Assembly (NCBI GenBank): GCA_017625505.1
Contig: JAGAKV010000005.1
Span: forward strand, 1 to 35,743
Direction of reading: 5' to 3'
DNA: 35,743 nt
Source of the DNA: Clostridia bacterium
Lineage (GTDB): Bacteria > Bacillota > Clostridia > Christensenellales > UBA1242
Positions within the stretch are counted from its first letter, which is position 1; each line of letters starts with the position of its first letter. This document shows positions 6,181-14,352 of this stretch, in pieces. The notes beneath the pieces were generated by a model. It saw only the letters and a program-made list of their open reading frames with translations, was not told the DNA's origin and did not search any database. A program made the position numbers and the translations under genes.

Positions 6181-7566
6181 ATGCTAAAAAAACACTCAAA
6201 AATTAAATTTTTTATAATTACAATCATTGCAATGCTTGGCGTACTGCTTTGCGTATGCCCATTTTCTATCCCATATTCCATGGATACTTTCAACGGCTTT
6301 GTGCCTGCAATCAACAAGGGCATAGAGCTTGGCGGCGGAGTAGAAGCTGTTTACAGCTGTCAACTGAAAAACGGAGAAACTGCCACTTTAGAAGCGTCTA
6401 CGAAGGCTGCTGCAGACAAAATTTATGGACTCTACTCGCAGCTAAGCTATAGCGAGCTTTATGTAAACATCCTTGGCGAAGACAAAATTCAACTTGTTAT
6501 GTCTCATGAAGCAAGAGTTGCAGATGAAATTTATGACTATCTTCAAGATGCGAAAGAATTTTCAATGACATTAACTGAAGCTTCAGATTCTGTTAGCCCA
6601 GAGAAGTTTGTTGTGGCAAAAGACGTAAAAAGCGTTAGAGCAGACTATGACTACGAAGCTTCTTCTTATGGAATTAGAGTTAATTTCACTGAAGAGGGCA
6701 TTAAAAACATAGAAAGAATGAAGAAAACAGCTGAAAAGGAAGAAAAAGAGACTGTTTACATCTATGTTGGTCAGCCAAGCTCAGCAAACCTCATTGCATC
6801 ATTGGAAGTAGGCGAAATTAGTGACGGCATGCTTATAACTTCAAGCAGCTATTCAAACGATGTGACAACCTTGGAAGCTTGCCACAATATTATTGCAGGC
6901 AGCCTTAATGTAAGCCTAGAAAAAGAAGGAGTACATGCAATTTCTCCAACCCTTGGAGTAAATGCAAACATTTATATTGCAATTGCGTTGGGTGTGATTA
7001 TTGTTGCATCAATTGTTCTTGTATGCTTTAGATACGGGCATTTGGGCCTTCTTGGCAGCTTAGCAATGGTATTTTACCTTGTACTGTTTGCATTCTTATT
7101 GCAGGCAATCCCATTTGTAACTCTCAATTTGACAGGCGTTGTTGCATGCGTAGTTGCATATCTGATTGCGCTTGTTTCAAGCTGTTATATTTTTGAGAAA
7201 ATCAGAGAAGAGTATGCTGTAGGAAAGAAAATCCATATTTCTTGTAAGAGTGCATTCAAAAAAGCACTTTGGCCTATCATTGATAGCCATGTTGCCGGCA
7301 TTCTTGCTGCAATTTGCATCTGGATATTTGCACCAGCAGGGGTTACAATATTTGGAGTTGTCATGTTTGTAGGACTTATGCTTTCGCTTGTCATTAATTT
7401 AGGTGTATTAAGATGGTTTGTATACCTTTATCTTCCTATCAACTCAAGCAAAGCGAAACCTCTTCACTTATATCGCGAAAAGGGAGTGAAAGAGATTAAA
7501 GACGAAGTGGAAATTATTCCTGAAGACCAAGTAAACTCTCAGATTATGGAGGGTGAAAATGAATAA
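6181..7566 (+). CDS. secD: SecD-like translocase subunit lacking the proton-relay Asp
   Basis: SecD with SecF forms an RND-fold membrane motor that aids late steps of Sec export. The 461-residue product has TM1 (about 8-30), a large external P1-type domain beginning with GIELGGGVEAVY (a variant of the family's LGLDLxGG), and five C-terminal spans from about residue 262. The TM4 motif normally reads GMAVDANVLIFERIREE; here the end IFEKIREE (337-344) is kept, but the preceding stretch is LIALVSSCY, with V332 at the position of the essential Asp and no acidic residue in the helix. A second block, IIDSHVAGILAAI, is conserved. The C-terminal tail after TM6 is about 45 residues and charged. Its stop codon overlaps the start of secF, so the two are coupled. 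Confidence 0.85.
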   Translation: MLKKHSKIKFFIITIIAMLGVLLCVCPFSIPYSMDTFNGFVPAINKGIELGGGVEAVYSCQLKNGETATLEASTKAAADKIYGLYSQLSYSELYVNILGEDKIQLVMSHEARVADEIYDYLQDAKEFSMTLTEASDSVSPEKFVVAKDVKSVRADYDYEASSYGIRVNFTEEGIKNIERMKKTAEKEEKETVYIYVGQPSSANLIASLEVGEISDGMLITSSSYSNDVTTLEACHNIIAGSLNVSLEKEGVHAISPTLGVNANIYIAIALGVIIVASIVLVCFRYGHLGLLGSLAMVFYLVLFAFLLQAIPFVTLNLTGVVACVVAYLIALVSSCYIFEKIREEYAVGKKIHISCKSAFKKALWPIIDSHVAGILAAICIWIFAPAGVTIFGVVMFVGLMLSLVINLGVLRWFVYLYLPINSSKAKPLHLYREKGVKEIKDEVEIIPEDQVNSQIMEGENE

Positions 7567-8563
7567 GAAACTTTCATTAGAGAATAAAATTAAAAACTCA
7601 AATTTCCAAATTACTAAAAACTTTTTATATTATGCAATCGCACCAGTAGTAGTACTCCTTGTTGGAATCATCCTTCTTTGCACAGTTGGATTTAATGCAA
7701 GTACTGAATTTACTGGCGGAAGTACATTTTCTGTTTATGTAAACAATGGAGGAGAGTATAGCCAGTCAACAACATATGATATTGACAAAGATTATAATCT
7801 TCTCTGCGGAAAAATCGCGGATGTTTTAAATGAAGAAAACTGCGTGGTTGAATCATTCCATAAAACACAAATTGATATTGAAGGCGTTGTAGCCGGCGGC
7901 GATGCAATTAAGGTTGTTTTCAAAAACTCAAGCGAAAATGTTGAAGGACAAAATCAAGCTATTAAAGACAGAGTTCTTTCTGCAATTTATGGAGATTCTT
8001 CAAACGAAGATGCAATGACAGATGTTTCATCATTTAAGGGAACAATCTCTCTTGGATGGACAATTGCCCTTGTTGGGGCTGTAATATTTGCTATTGCGCT
8101 TGCTTCAATCTATCTTGCATTTAGAGGTCGTTCACCAATGTGGCTTATCGCTGTAGTGCAAGGCGTGATTGATATTATGGTTACAGCGGGCCTCATTCTG
8201 ATATGCAGAATCCCAGTTGGAACAGGAGTTGCTGCAGTGATTGCTTCTTGCGGATTTGTATCACTTGTAAACTGTTTCTGCTTCCTTAGTAGGGCAAAAC
8301 ATAACATTGCAAACGGGCTTTATGATAAAATTACAAAGTCAAGAATGGCGGACACTACAACAAAGGAACTTGCATTTAAAAAGGGAATTATAGCAGCTGT
8401 TTGCGCTATAATAGTCATCCTCTTGACAATTGTTCCAGTAAGCGGAATTAGATATGCGGCTCTTTCAGCACTGGTTATGTTGATTACAACATTCTATACT
8501 ACACATTTTATTACTCCAGCGCTTTGGACTGCGACATATAAAACAACAAAGAAGATAAAATAA
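7559..8563 (+). CDS. secF: SecF-like translocase subunit lacking the proton-relay Asp
   Basis: A 334-residue partner of SecD. It has TM1 at about 24-44, the FNASTEFTGGSTF block typical of SecF just outside the membrane, an external P4-type domain, and five further spans from about residue 165. The TM4 motif, usually GYSINDTIVVFDRIREN, is FVSLVNCFCFLSRAKHN (233-249): the conserved Asp is Asn238 and the FDRIREN end is eroded. The later RTxxTSxTT motif is also missing. The ATG at 7559 is chosen over a GTG at 7553 because GGAGGG sits 5 bases before it; the start overlaps the secD stop by 8 bases. A terminator starts inside the stop codon. Identity comes mainly from position, topology and the N-terminal block. 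Confidence 0.82.
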   Translation: MNKKLSLENKIKNSNFQITKNFLYYAIAPVVVLLVGIILLCTVGFNASTEFTGGSTFSVYVNNGGEYSQSTTYDIDKDYNLLCGKIADVLNEENCVVESFHKTQIDIEGVVAGGDAIKVVFKNSSENVEGQNQAIKDRVLSAIYGDSSNEDAMTDVSSFKGTISLGWTIALVGAVIFAIALASIYLAFRGRSPMWLIAVVQGVIDIMVTAGLILICRIPVGTGVAAVIASCGFVSLVNCFCFLSRAKHNIANGLYDKITKSRMADTTTKELAFKKGIIAAVCAIIVILLTIVPVSGIRYAALSALVMLITTFYTTHFITPALWTATYKTTKKIK

Positions 8564-8586
8564 TCCTTTTTAGGATTATTTTTTTA
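8557..8586 (+). terminator. Terminator after secF
   Basis: AATAATCCT (8559-8567) and AGGATTATT (8572-8580) form a 9-bp stem with loop TTTT, followed by a T-run. The secF stop codon lies in the stem. Confidence 0.88.
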
Positions 8587-8599
8587 TAAGCAAAATTGT

Positions 8600-8628
8600 T
8601 TGGAAAATTAAATAAAATCGAGTATAAT
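8600..8628 (+). promoter_or_regulatory. Promoter of the BspA-like gene; predicts a leaderless mRNA
   Basis: TTGGAA (8600-8605) and TATAAT (8623-8628) are 17 bases apart. The first base of the start codon is the eighth base after the -10 box, the usual transcription start, so the mRNA would begin at or within a base or two of AUG. No ribosome site precedes the ATG. Confidence 0.65.
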
Positions 8629-8635
8629 AAATGTA

Positions 8636-10150
8636 ATGAAAAAGGTAAAAACAACAATTTATGTAGTATTGTATTCGTTTCTCGTGTGCATCGCGATGTC
8701 GATGGGCGTTTTTGCTGTCTCAATGCCGCAAATAGAAACGTATACAAACATTTTTTATCATACAAAAAACCCAATGATTGGCAAAACAAACTTTCAAAAT
8801 GCATACTTGGCGCTTAACGAAGAGGCAACGTCAATCGGCAATCCTGTCATATCTGAAATTTATTTTGACAGCTATGAGGACGCTGATCGAGACACATACA
8901 ATTTTACTGAAGGCAATGGAGTGCTTGTAAGTACAAACGTGCTTTCAACAATCGACGTAAGCCAAGCGCAAGATGAAAGCATTTTTGCCCACTATTACAC
9001 TTATTACAATCGCGAGACATCATCGCACATCGGTGCAATGTTTATCTTGTCAACCGAGACAATCACCATGCCGGAGAATTCGGGGAGTTTTTTTAAAGAT
9101 TTTAGCGAAGTTAAGATAATTAAATTCAATAATATCGACACATCAGTGGTGAAAAATCCAACATACATGTTTCAAAATTGTACTTCACTGACTGAGGTTG
9201 ATGTTTCAAAATTTGATGCAACAAATTTTACATATATAAGTGGAATGTTTTCGGGCTGCAAAGCGCTTAAAAGTGTTGACTTGTCAAGTTTTAGGCCATC
9301 CAACTTAACATCGATTACAGAACTTTTTAATGCTTGCAGCAGTCTAGAGAGTGTAAAATTGCAGGGAATTGATACTTCGCATGCTTATCGCTTTGATTTG
9401 ATGTTTAAAAATTGCAGCGCTCTTACCTCGATTGATCTGTCTAGTTTAAATACTTCGGGCGCCACAAACATGAAAGAAATGTTTTCAGGCTGCAGCAACC
9501 TAACATCGCTTGATTTGTCAAATTTTAACACGACAAAAGTGACAAATATGAGTCGAATGTTTTCTAAGTGTTCAAGTTTAACAGCATTAGATTTTTCTTC
9601 ATTTAACGTGGAAATGGTTACGACATTTGGCGAGATGTTTTATAACTGTAATAAACTCACAAGTCTTGACTTATCTTCTTTTAAAACTTCAAGCGCGACA
9701 AATATGTATGGAATGTTTCAATATTGTGGTAGTTTAAGCCAGCTTGATATCTCAAATTTTGATACATCAAATGTTACTACTATGGCATGTATGTTTCATG
9801 CAACGAAGATTATCAATTTAGATTTATCACATTTTAATACTGAAAATGTACAAAATATGAACTCTATGTTTATAATTTGTAATGCTACAGAGTCAATAGA
9901 TCTTTCATCATTCGACACGACGAATGTAACAAATATGGGCGCCATGTTTTCGGGGTGCATTAAGTTATCAGCAATTCATGTAGGTCAAAAATGGAAAACT
10001 GGTGCAGCTGCTAGTAGTACAAATATGTTTGCAAATTGTCCTAAACTTCCAAACTGGGAAGCGAACGGTAAAGTGACAGACAAAACATTTGCTTACGCTG
10101 GGCTTGATGAGGTGACAGGGCAGTATGGATATCTGATGCTTAAGTCTTAA
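8636..10150 (+). CDS. BspA-family leucine-rich-repeat surface protein (DUF285 repeats)
   Basis: A secreted 504-residue protein. It has a signal peptide (MKKVKTTIYVVLYSFLVCIA, probable cleavage after VFA near residue 30), a roughly 100-residue unassigned N-terminal region, then about twelve 23-24-residue repeats from about residue 165 to 470. The repeat pattern is L-x-x-(V/I/L)-D-L-S-x-F-x-T-x-x-(V/A)-T-x-M-x-x-M-F-x-x-C. One unit reads MFHAT and lacks the Cys. This is the DUF285/BspA repeat of adhesins and surface proteins in gut and oral bacteria. The end (ATGQ-type TGQYGYLMLKS) has no sorting signal or membrane anchor, so the attachment mode is unclear. It has its own promoter and terminator and interrupts housekeeping genes. 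It probably mediates surface contacts; the ligand is unknown. Confidence 0.9.
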   Translation: MKKVKTTIYVVLYSFLVCIAMSMGVFAVSMPQIETYTNIFYHTKNPMIGKTNFQNAYLALNEEATSIGNPVISEIYFDSYEDADRDTYNFTEGNGVLVSTNVLSTIDVSQAQDESIFAHYYTYYNRETSSHIGAMFILSTETITMPENSGSFFKDFSEVKIIKFNNIDTSVVKNPTYMFQNCTSLTEVDVSKFDATNFTYISGMFSGCKALKSVDLSSFRPSNLTSITELFNACSSLESVKLQGIDTSHAYRFDLMFKNCSALTSIDLSSLNTSGATNMKEMFSGCSNLTSLDLSNFNTTKVTNMSRMFSKCSSLTALDFSSFNVEMVTTFGEMFYNCNKLTSLDLSSFKTSSATNMYGMFQYCGSLSQLDISNFDTSNVTTMACMFHATKIINLDLSHFNTENVQNMNSMFIICNATESIDLSSFDTTNVTNMGAMFSGCIKLSAIHVGQKWKTGAAASSTNMFANCPKLPNWEANGKVTDKTFAYAGLDEVTGQYGYLMLKS

Positions 10151-10172
10151 ATTAATTTCAAAGATAAAAATT

Positions 10173-10198
10173 AGAGCCAATTTTGGCTCTTTTTTTTA
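10173..10198 (+). terminator. Terminator after the BspA-like gene
   Basis: AGAGCCA (10173-10179) and TGGCTCT (10184-10190) form a 7-bp stem with a 4-base loop and eight T's. Confidence 0.92.
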
Positions 10199-10216
10199 TG
10201 ATTTAAGTAAAAATAC

Positions 10217-10245
10217 TTGACAAATTTTTGCGGATATGCTAAACT
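10217..10245 (+). promoter_or_regulatory. Promoter of rpsB-tsf, extended -10
   Basis: TTGACA (10217-10222) and TAAACT (10240-10245) are 17 bases apart with TG at 10237-10238. The start would be near 10252. Confidence 0.8.
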
Positions 10246-10251
10246 TGCCTC

Positions 10252-10414
10252 GTCATTGGACAAATATGCACCTATAGTATATTCAGTTGCAGTTGCCTAA
10301 AACTAATCATAAGTACAAAACGATATTATATTATGGTTAAAAAGAAAAATCTGGGGTCGCAGTCTGGAGCGTGAAAACTATGGGGAAGGACAAAAACAAA
10401 AGGAGGAAAATTTA
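10252..10414 (+). promoter_or_regulatory. Long 5' leader of rpsB
   Basis: An untranslated leader of about 160 bases, much longer than most leaders here. A G-rich segment (10352-10390, containing GGGGTCGCAGTCTGGAGCG) lies before AAAAGGAGG. Such length suggests feedback control by S2, as known for rpsB in other bacteria, but I could not draw a convincing structure by eye. Confidence 0.4.
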
Positions 10415-11299
10415 ATGTCAGTTATTTCAATGAAACAACTTCTTGAAGCAGGCGTTCACTTCGGTCACCAAACTAGAAAGTGGAACCCTAAAATGAAGAA
10501 ATACATCTTTACTGCACGTAATGATATTCACATCATCAATCTCGAACAAACTTCAGAACAAGTTGACAAAGCTTACACATTTGTAAGAGATGTTGTTGCT
10601 TCAGGAAAGAAAGTTCTTTTCGTGGGAACTAAAAAGCAAGCGCAAGACGCTGTAAAGGAAGAAGCTGAGAGATGTGGAATGTATTTCATCAACACTCGTT
10701 GGCTTGGAGGTTGCCTTACAAACTTCAAAACTATTAAGTCAAGAATCGAAAGACTCAACAAATTAAACCAAATGGAAAAGGTTGGGGAATTTGATCTTTT
10801 ACCTAAGAAAGAGGTTACTCTTCTTAAAGCTGAAAGAGATAAACTCGAGAAAAACCTTGGCGGAATTAAAGAAATGAGAGAACTTCCAGGTGCTGTTGTA
10901 GTTGTTGACCCTAACTGCGAACACATTTGCGTAAATGAATGTAAAGTTCTTGGAATTCCAATGGTTGGTCTTGTTGATACAAACGGCAATCCAGACGGAA
11001 TTGATTATGTTATTCCTGCAAATGATGATGCAATCAGATCTGTAAAACTTATCATCGCTGCTCTTGCTGATGCTGCAATCGAAGCAACTGAAGGCGTTTC
11101 AATGCAAAAGGCAGAAAGCGAAGAAGAAGACATCGATCTTGAAAAAGCACTTGCTGAAACAAAACCAAACCTTGAAATCGCTGAAGCAGGCGAAGAAAAG
11201 GCTAAAAAGCCAAGAAAGAAACCTGCTGCAAAGAAAAAGGTTGAAGACAAGAAAGAAGAAGTAAAAACTGAAACAAAATCAGAAACAGAAGGAGAATAA
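10415..11299 (+). CDS. rpsB: 30S ribosomal protein S2 with charged C-terminal extension
   Basis: S2 binds late to the small subunit between head and body and is needed for S1 and mRNA binding. The first roughly 225 residues are standard: [51 protein letters not shown] and [14 protein letters not shown]. The protein is 294 residues long, about 40-60 more than usual. The extra C-terminus is a Glu/Lys/Ala-rich, presumably disordered tail that changes from acidic ([14 protein letters not shown]) to basic ([12 protein letters not shown]) and back to acidic. AGGAGG lies 8 bases before the ATG. tsf follows after 2 bases. Confidence 0.98.
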   Translation: MSVISMKQLLEAGVHFGHQTRKWNPKMKKYIFTARNDIHIINLEQTSEQVDKAYTFVRDVVASGKKVLFVGTKKQAQDAVKEEAERCGMYFINTRWLGGCLTNFKTIKSRIERLNKLNQMEKVGEFDLLPKKEVTLLKAERDKLEKNLGGIKEMRELPGAVVVVDPNCEHICVNECKVLGIPMVGLVDTNGNPDGIDYVIPANDDAIRSVKLIIAALADAAIEATEGVSMQKAESEEEDIDLEKALAETKPNLEIAEAGEEKAKKPRKKPAAKKKVEDKKEEVKTETKSETEGE

Positions 11300-11301
11300 A
11301 T

Positions 11302-11958
11302 ATGAATTTTACCGCTAAAGATGTTGCTGAACTTAGAGCAAAAACAAATGCTGGAATGATGGACTGCAAAAAAGCCCTTTCAGAATGCAATGGCGATTTT
11401 GAAAAGGCTATGGTATGGCTTAGAGAAAAAGGTATCGCTGCTGCAGCTAAGAAACAATCTAGAATCGCATCAGAAGGTATCGTTACATCTTATATTCACA
11501 TGGGTGGAAAAATCGGTGTTCTCGTAGAAATCAACTGTGAAACTGACTTCGTTGCTAAAACTGAAGAATTCTTAGAAATCGGACATGATGTTGCGCTTCA
11601 AATTGCAGCAGCTGCTCCAAAATATGTAAGAATTGAAGAAGTTCCTGCAGAAGAACTTGAAAAAGAGAAGGAAATTCTCAGAAACCAAGCTCTCAACGAA
11701 GGAAAGCCAGCTCAAATCGTTGACAAAATGGTTGAAGGAAGAGTTAAGAAGTTCTACCAAGACGTATGTCTTCTTGAACAAACTTTTGTTAAAAACCCAG
11801 ATATGACAATTCAAGCATATATCAACGAAAAGACACTCAAAATCGGAGAAAAAATCTCAATCAGAAGATTTGCTAGATTCGAAATGGGTGAAGGACTCGA
11901 AAAGAGAAACGAAAACCTTGCTGAAGAAGTTGAAAAACAAATGAAGGGAAATAAATAA
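11302..11958 (+). CDS. tsf: Elongation factor Ts
   Basis: EF-Ts is the nucleotide-exchange factor that regenerates EF-Tu-GTP. The 218-residue protein has the UBA-like N-terminus ([19 protein letters not shown], with the conserved TGAGMMDCK-type contact site), the [20 protein letters not shown] core, and a single dimerisation region with [14 protein letters not shown] near residue 150. This is the short, one-repeat type typical of Firmicutes. It has AAGGAG before its ATG and is co-transcribed with rpsB. A terminator ends the operon. The usual next gene pyrH is absent; frr begins a new transcript. Confidence 0.98.
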   Translation: MNFTAKDVAELRAKTNAGMMDCKKALSECNGDFEKAMVWLREKGIAAAAKKQSRIASEGIVTSYIHMGGKIGVLVEINCETDFVAKTEEFLEIGHDVALQIAAAAPKYVRIEEVPAEELEKEKEILRNQALNEGKPAQIVDKMVEGRVKKFYQDVCLLEQTFVKNPDMTIQAYINEKTLKIGEKISIRRFARFEMGEGLEKRNENLAEEVEKQMKGNK

Positions 11959-11968
11959 GTAAAAAATT

Positions 11969-11994
11969 GAGTTATCTTCGGATAACTCTTTTTT
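11969..11994 (+). terminator. Terminator after tsf with a UUCG tetraloop
   Basis: GAGTTATC (11969-11976), loop TTCG, GATAACTC (11981-11988), then six T's. Confidence 0.95.
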
Positions 11995-12037
11995 GTTGAT
12001 CTTTTTGCTACTTTTCTTATTTTTAGGCGCAAATCGT

Positions 12038-12066
12038 TTGCAAAAAAAAATGATTTATAGTAGAAT
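12038..12066 (+). promoter_or_regulatory. Promoter of frr-uppS-cdsA-rseP
   Basis: TTGCAA (12038-12043) and TAGAAT (12061-12066) are 17 bases apart. The start near 12073 falls on the AAGGAG ribosome site (12073-12078), leaving a leader of about 13 bases. Confidence 0.75.
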
Positions 12067-12085
12067 AATCGCAAGGAGAATAATT

Positions 12086-12652
12086 ATGAACGAAATGATT
12101 GAAGAAGTTAAAAATTCATGCAAAGAGGATTGTGCGAAAGCAGTTGAACATCAAGTGCAAGAATATCTTGTTGTTAGGGCAGGCAGGGCGAATCCTCATA
12201 TTTTAGATAAGGTGACAATAGATTATTATGGAGTGCCAACGCCAATTAAAAACATGGCAAGCATCAGTGTGCCTGAAGCACGTATTCTTGCAATTAGTGT
12301 TTGGGATCAAAGTCAACATAAAAACGTTGTTAAAGCCATCACAGAGGCAAATCTTGGCGTAAATCCAAACGAAGATGGCAAGACAATTAGATTGATTTTC
12401 CCGCCGCTTACTGAGGAGCGTCGAAGAGAAATCGTGAAGCAAATCAAGAAAATTGCTGAAGATACAAAAGTTGCGGTTCGAAACGCAAGACGTGATGCAA
12501 TGGACATGATTAAAGATCTTCAAAAAGACGGAGAAATATCTGAAGACGAACAAGCGCGCTGTGAAGATGAAATTCAAAAAATGATCAACAGCTACACGGC
12601 TGAAATTGATGCAAAATTTGAGGCAAAAGAAAAAGAGATTATGGAAGTGTAA
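12086..12652 (+). CDS. frr: Ribosome recycling factor
   Basis: RRF splits post-termination ribosomes together with EF-G. The 188-residue protein has the family length. It shows VVRAGRANPHILDKVTIDYYG, the central domain II (TPIKNMASISVPEARILAI), NLGVNPNEDGKTIRLIFPPLTEERR and a C-terminal helix of domain I with VRNARRDAMDMIK. The ATG at 12086 is preferred over upstream in-frame codons because AAGGAG stands 7 bases before it and upstream sequence is promoter. It heads a unit with uppS, cdsA and rseP. In most Firmicutes pyrH precedes it; here it is missing from the locus. Confidence 0.97.
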   Translation: MNEMIEEVKNSCKEDCAKAVEHQVQEYLVVRAGRANPHILDKVTIDYYGVPTPIKNMASISVPEARILAISVWDQSQHKNVVKAITEANLGVNPNEDGKTIRLIFPPLTEERRREIVKQIKKIAEDTKVAVRNARRDAMDMIKDLQKDGEISEDEQARCEDEIQKMINSYTAEIDAKFEAKEKEIMEV

Positions 12653-12678
12653 TCTTTGAGAAATTAAAAGGATTGTAT

Positions 12679-13377
12679 ATGAAAATTCTAGAATCTCGAA
12701 TGCCACAACATATAGCAATAATAATGGACGGTAATGGCCGGTGGGCAATACGTCGAGGCTTATCCAGAAATCTTGGACATAAGGCTGGCGTGGATGCAAT
12801 CAAAAGGGCTATTGATTCATGTATAAAATTTGGGATTAAATATTGTACATTTTTTGCTTTTTCGACAGAGAACTGGAAAAGAAGCAAGGAGGAAATTGAT
12901 GGGATTTTCTCTCTTGTTCGGGACTATTTGCGATCGAATGCAAATTACTTTGTCGAAAAGCAGATAAAAGTTGAGTCAATAGGCGTTTTAGAGCCATTTC
13001 CACAGGATTTAATCCAGTCTTTGGAGGAACTTAAACAAAAGACTAAACAATTTAATAGATTGACAGTTGTTTTTGCTTTGAATTATGGAGGGCGAGATGA
13101 TTTGGTAAGAGCATGTAATAAGCTGATTTCTCAAGGGAAAGAACATGTTACAGCGGAGGATATTGCCGCGAGCCTTGATACAAAATCGTTTCCTGATCCA
13201 GACTTTGTGATTCGCACAAGTGGAGAGCAGCGTTTGTCAAATTTCATGCTTTATCAAATGGCATATAGTGAGTTGTACTTTCCGAAGATTTACTGGCCTG
13301 CATTCAATGAAAAACATTTCAAAAAAGCTATAAAGAAATTTCAGAAGAGAGAAAGAAGATACGGAGGAATAAAGTGA
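12679..13377 (+). CDS. uppS: Isoprenyl transferase (undecaprenyl diphosphate synthase)
   Basis: UppS adds cis-isoprene units from IPP to farnesyl-PP to make the C55 carrier for peptidoglycan and other wall polymers. The 232-residue product has HIAIIMDGNGRWA with the catalytic D17, FAFSTENWKRS (73-83 region), ALNYGGRDDLV, and the C-terminal DFVIRTSGEQRLSNFML plus YSELYF blocks. All conserved substrate-binding motifs appear intact. The ATG at 12679 has AAAAGGA 6 bases upstream; an in-frame TTG at 12673 would sit on the ribosome site. The stop overlaps the cdsA GTG by 4 bases, so the two lipid genes are translationally coupled. Confidence 0.97.
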   Translation: MKILESRMPQHIAIIMDGNGRWAIRRGLSRNLGHKAGVDAIKRAIDSCIKFGIKYCTFFAFSTENWKRSKEEIDGIFSLVRDYLRSNANYFVEKQIKVESIGVLEPFPQDLIQSLEELKQKTKQFNRLTVVFALNYGGRDDLVRACNKLISQGKEHVTAEDIAASLDTKSFPDPDFVIRTSGEQRLSNFMLYQMAYSELYFPKIYWPAFNEKHFKKAIKKFQKRERRYGGIK

Positions 13378-14339
13378 AGAAGAGGTTGTATTCAGCAGTT
13401 GTATTCATCGCGATTTTAGTTGGGGCTTTTGTGTTAAAGGCTACGGTAAGCAACTACTTTTTTGATGCCTTAATTTTGGCTATCGCTTGCGTGGGCGGCT
13501 GGGAAATTTCAAAAATAATGACAAAAATGGGCAAATTTAACAATAAAATTATTGCTACGATTGCCCCTTGTTTTATGATGCTTGCGTTGCTGCTATGTTT
13601 TGTTTTTGAAAGCAGTATAAGTCTTGTTTATACAATTTTGATTGAACTTGGAGTCGTGATTTTGCTTGCCGTTGCAACATTTATTGTTTCAGTTGTAACG
13701 CCTAAAAAGACTCGACAAGAAATTGAGACAAGAAAATTGAAACTAAGTTTTGGTAAGTTCTCATTTTTAAAAGCAGCAAATACGACAGCAACATTTCTTT
13801 ATCCATCATTGCTTGTGTTGTTTTTGACTTATATTAATCACATCGAAGAGTTGAAATCTACTTTTCCTGCTTTAAGTGATTTGGGTGGAAAAATCTCTTT
13901 ATTTGTACTTATTTTTGCCTTCTTAATTCCAATTATTTCAGACACATTTGCTTATCTTGTCGGTGGTCTTGTTGGGGGCAAAAAACTTGCACCAAAGATT
14001 AGTCCAAACAAAACAATATCGGGTGCTATTGGAGGACTTGCATTCTGCGTACTTATCTCGATTGTAATGTTTGTAATCTGCAACTCAATTCCAAGCATGT
14101 CTGAAGCGTTTGCTATTGCCGGTATTTCTCTTTGGAAAGTGGCAATAATATCATTTATAGGCTCTCTTTTGGGACAAGCGGGTGATTTGTTTGAAAGTTT
14201 CTTAAAGCGTCGCGCGGGCGTAAAGGATTCTGGCAAAATCATGCCCGGACATGGTGGTATGCTTGACAGATTTGATTCACACATCGTGGTTGCACCATTT
14301 ATGTTTATTGCTTTTTGTATTATTTTTGTATTAATTTAA
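13374..14339 (+). CDS. cdsA: Phosphatidate cytidylyltransferase
   Basis: CdsA makes CDP-diacylglycerol from CTP and phosphatidic acid, the precursor of anionic phospholipids. The 321-residue protein is polytopic with about eight or nine spans. The CDP-diglyceride synthetase signature lies near the C-terminus: SFLKRRAGVKDSGKIMPGHG, then GMLDRFDSH. A segment of DTFAYLVGGLVGGKKLAPKI with the conserved SPxKTxxGAxGG-type follow-up precedes it. An extra hydrophilic loop at about residues 105-135 (KKTRQEIETRKLKL) is a local insertion. The start is GTG with GGAGG 6 bases before it, overlapping the uppS stop. dxr, the usual next gene, is absent; rseP follows after 13 bases. Confidence 0.95.
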   Translation: MKKRLYSAVVFIAILVGAFVLKATVSNYFFDALILAIACVGGWEISKIMTKMGKFNNKIIATIAPCFMMLALLLCFVFESSISLVYTILIELGVVILLAVATFIVSVVTPKKTRQEIETRKLKLSFGKFSFLKAANTTATFLYPSLLVLFLTYINHIEELKSTFPALSDLGGKISLFVLIFAFLIPIISDTFAYLVGGLVGGKKLAPKISPNKTISGAIGGLAFCVLISIVMFVICNSIPSMSEAFAIAGISLWKVAIISFIGSLLGQAGDLFESFLKRRAGVKDSGKIMPGHGGMLDRFDSHIVVAPFMFIAFCIIFVLI

Positions 14340-14352
14340 TTTGTGAGGTAAA

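Noticed and set aside
8636..10150. BspA-like repeats as a DNA-level tandem repeat or CRISPR-like array
   Set aside because: The repetition is at protein level (23-24 residues) with strongly diverged codons; there are no identical DNA repeats or spacers.
11993..12085. Upstream extension of frr adding 31 residues
   Set aside because: It covers the tsf terminator edge and the frr promoter; the SD and family length support the ATG at 12086.
12203..12799. Long open frame of 198 codons on the minus strand
   Set aside because: It is the complement of frr and the start of uppS, with no ribosome site and no recognisable protein.
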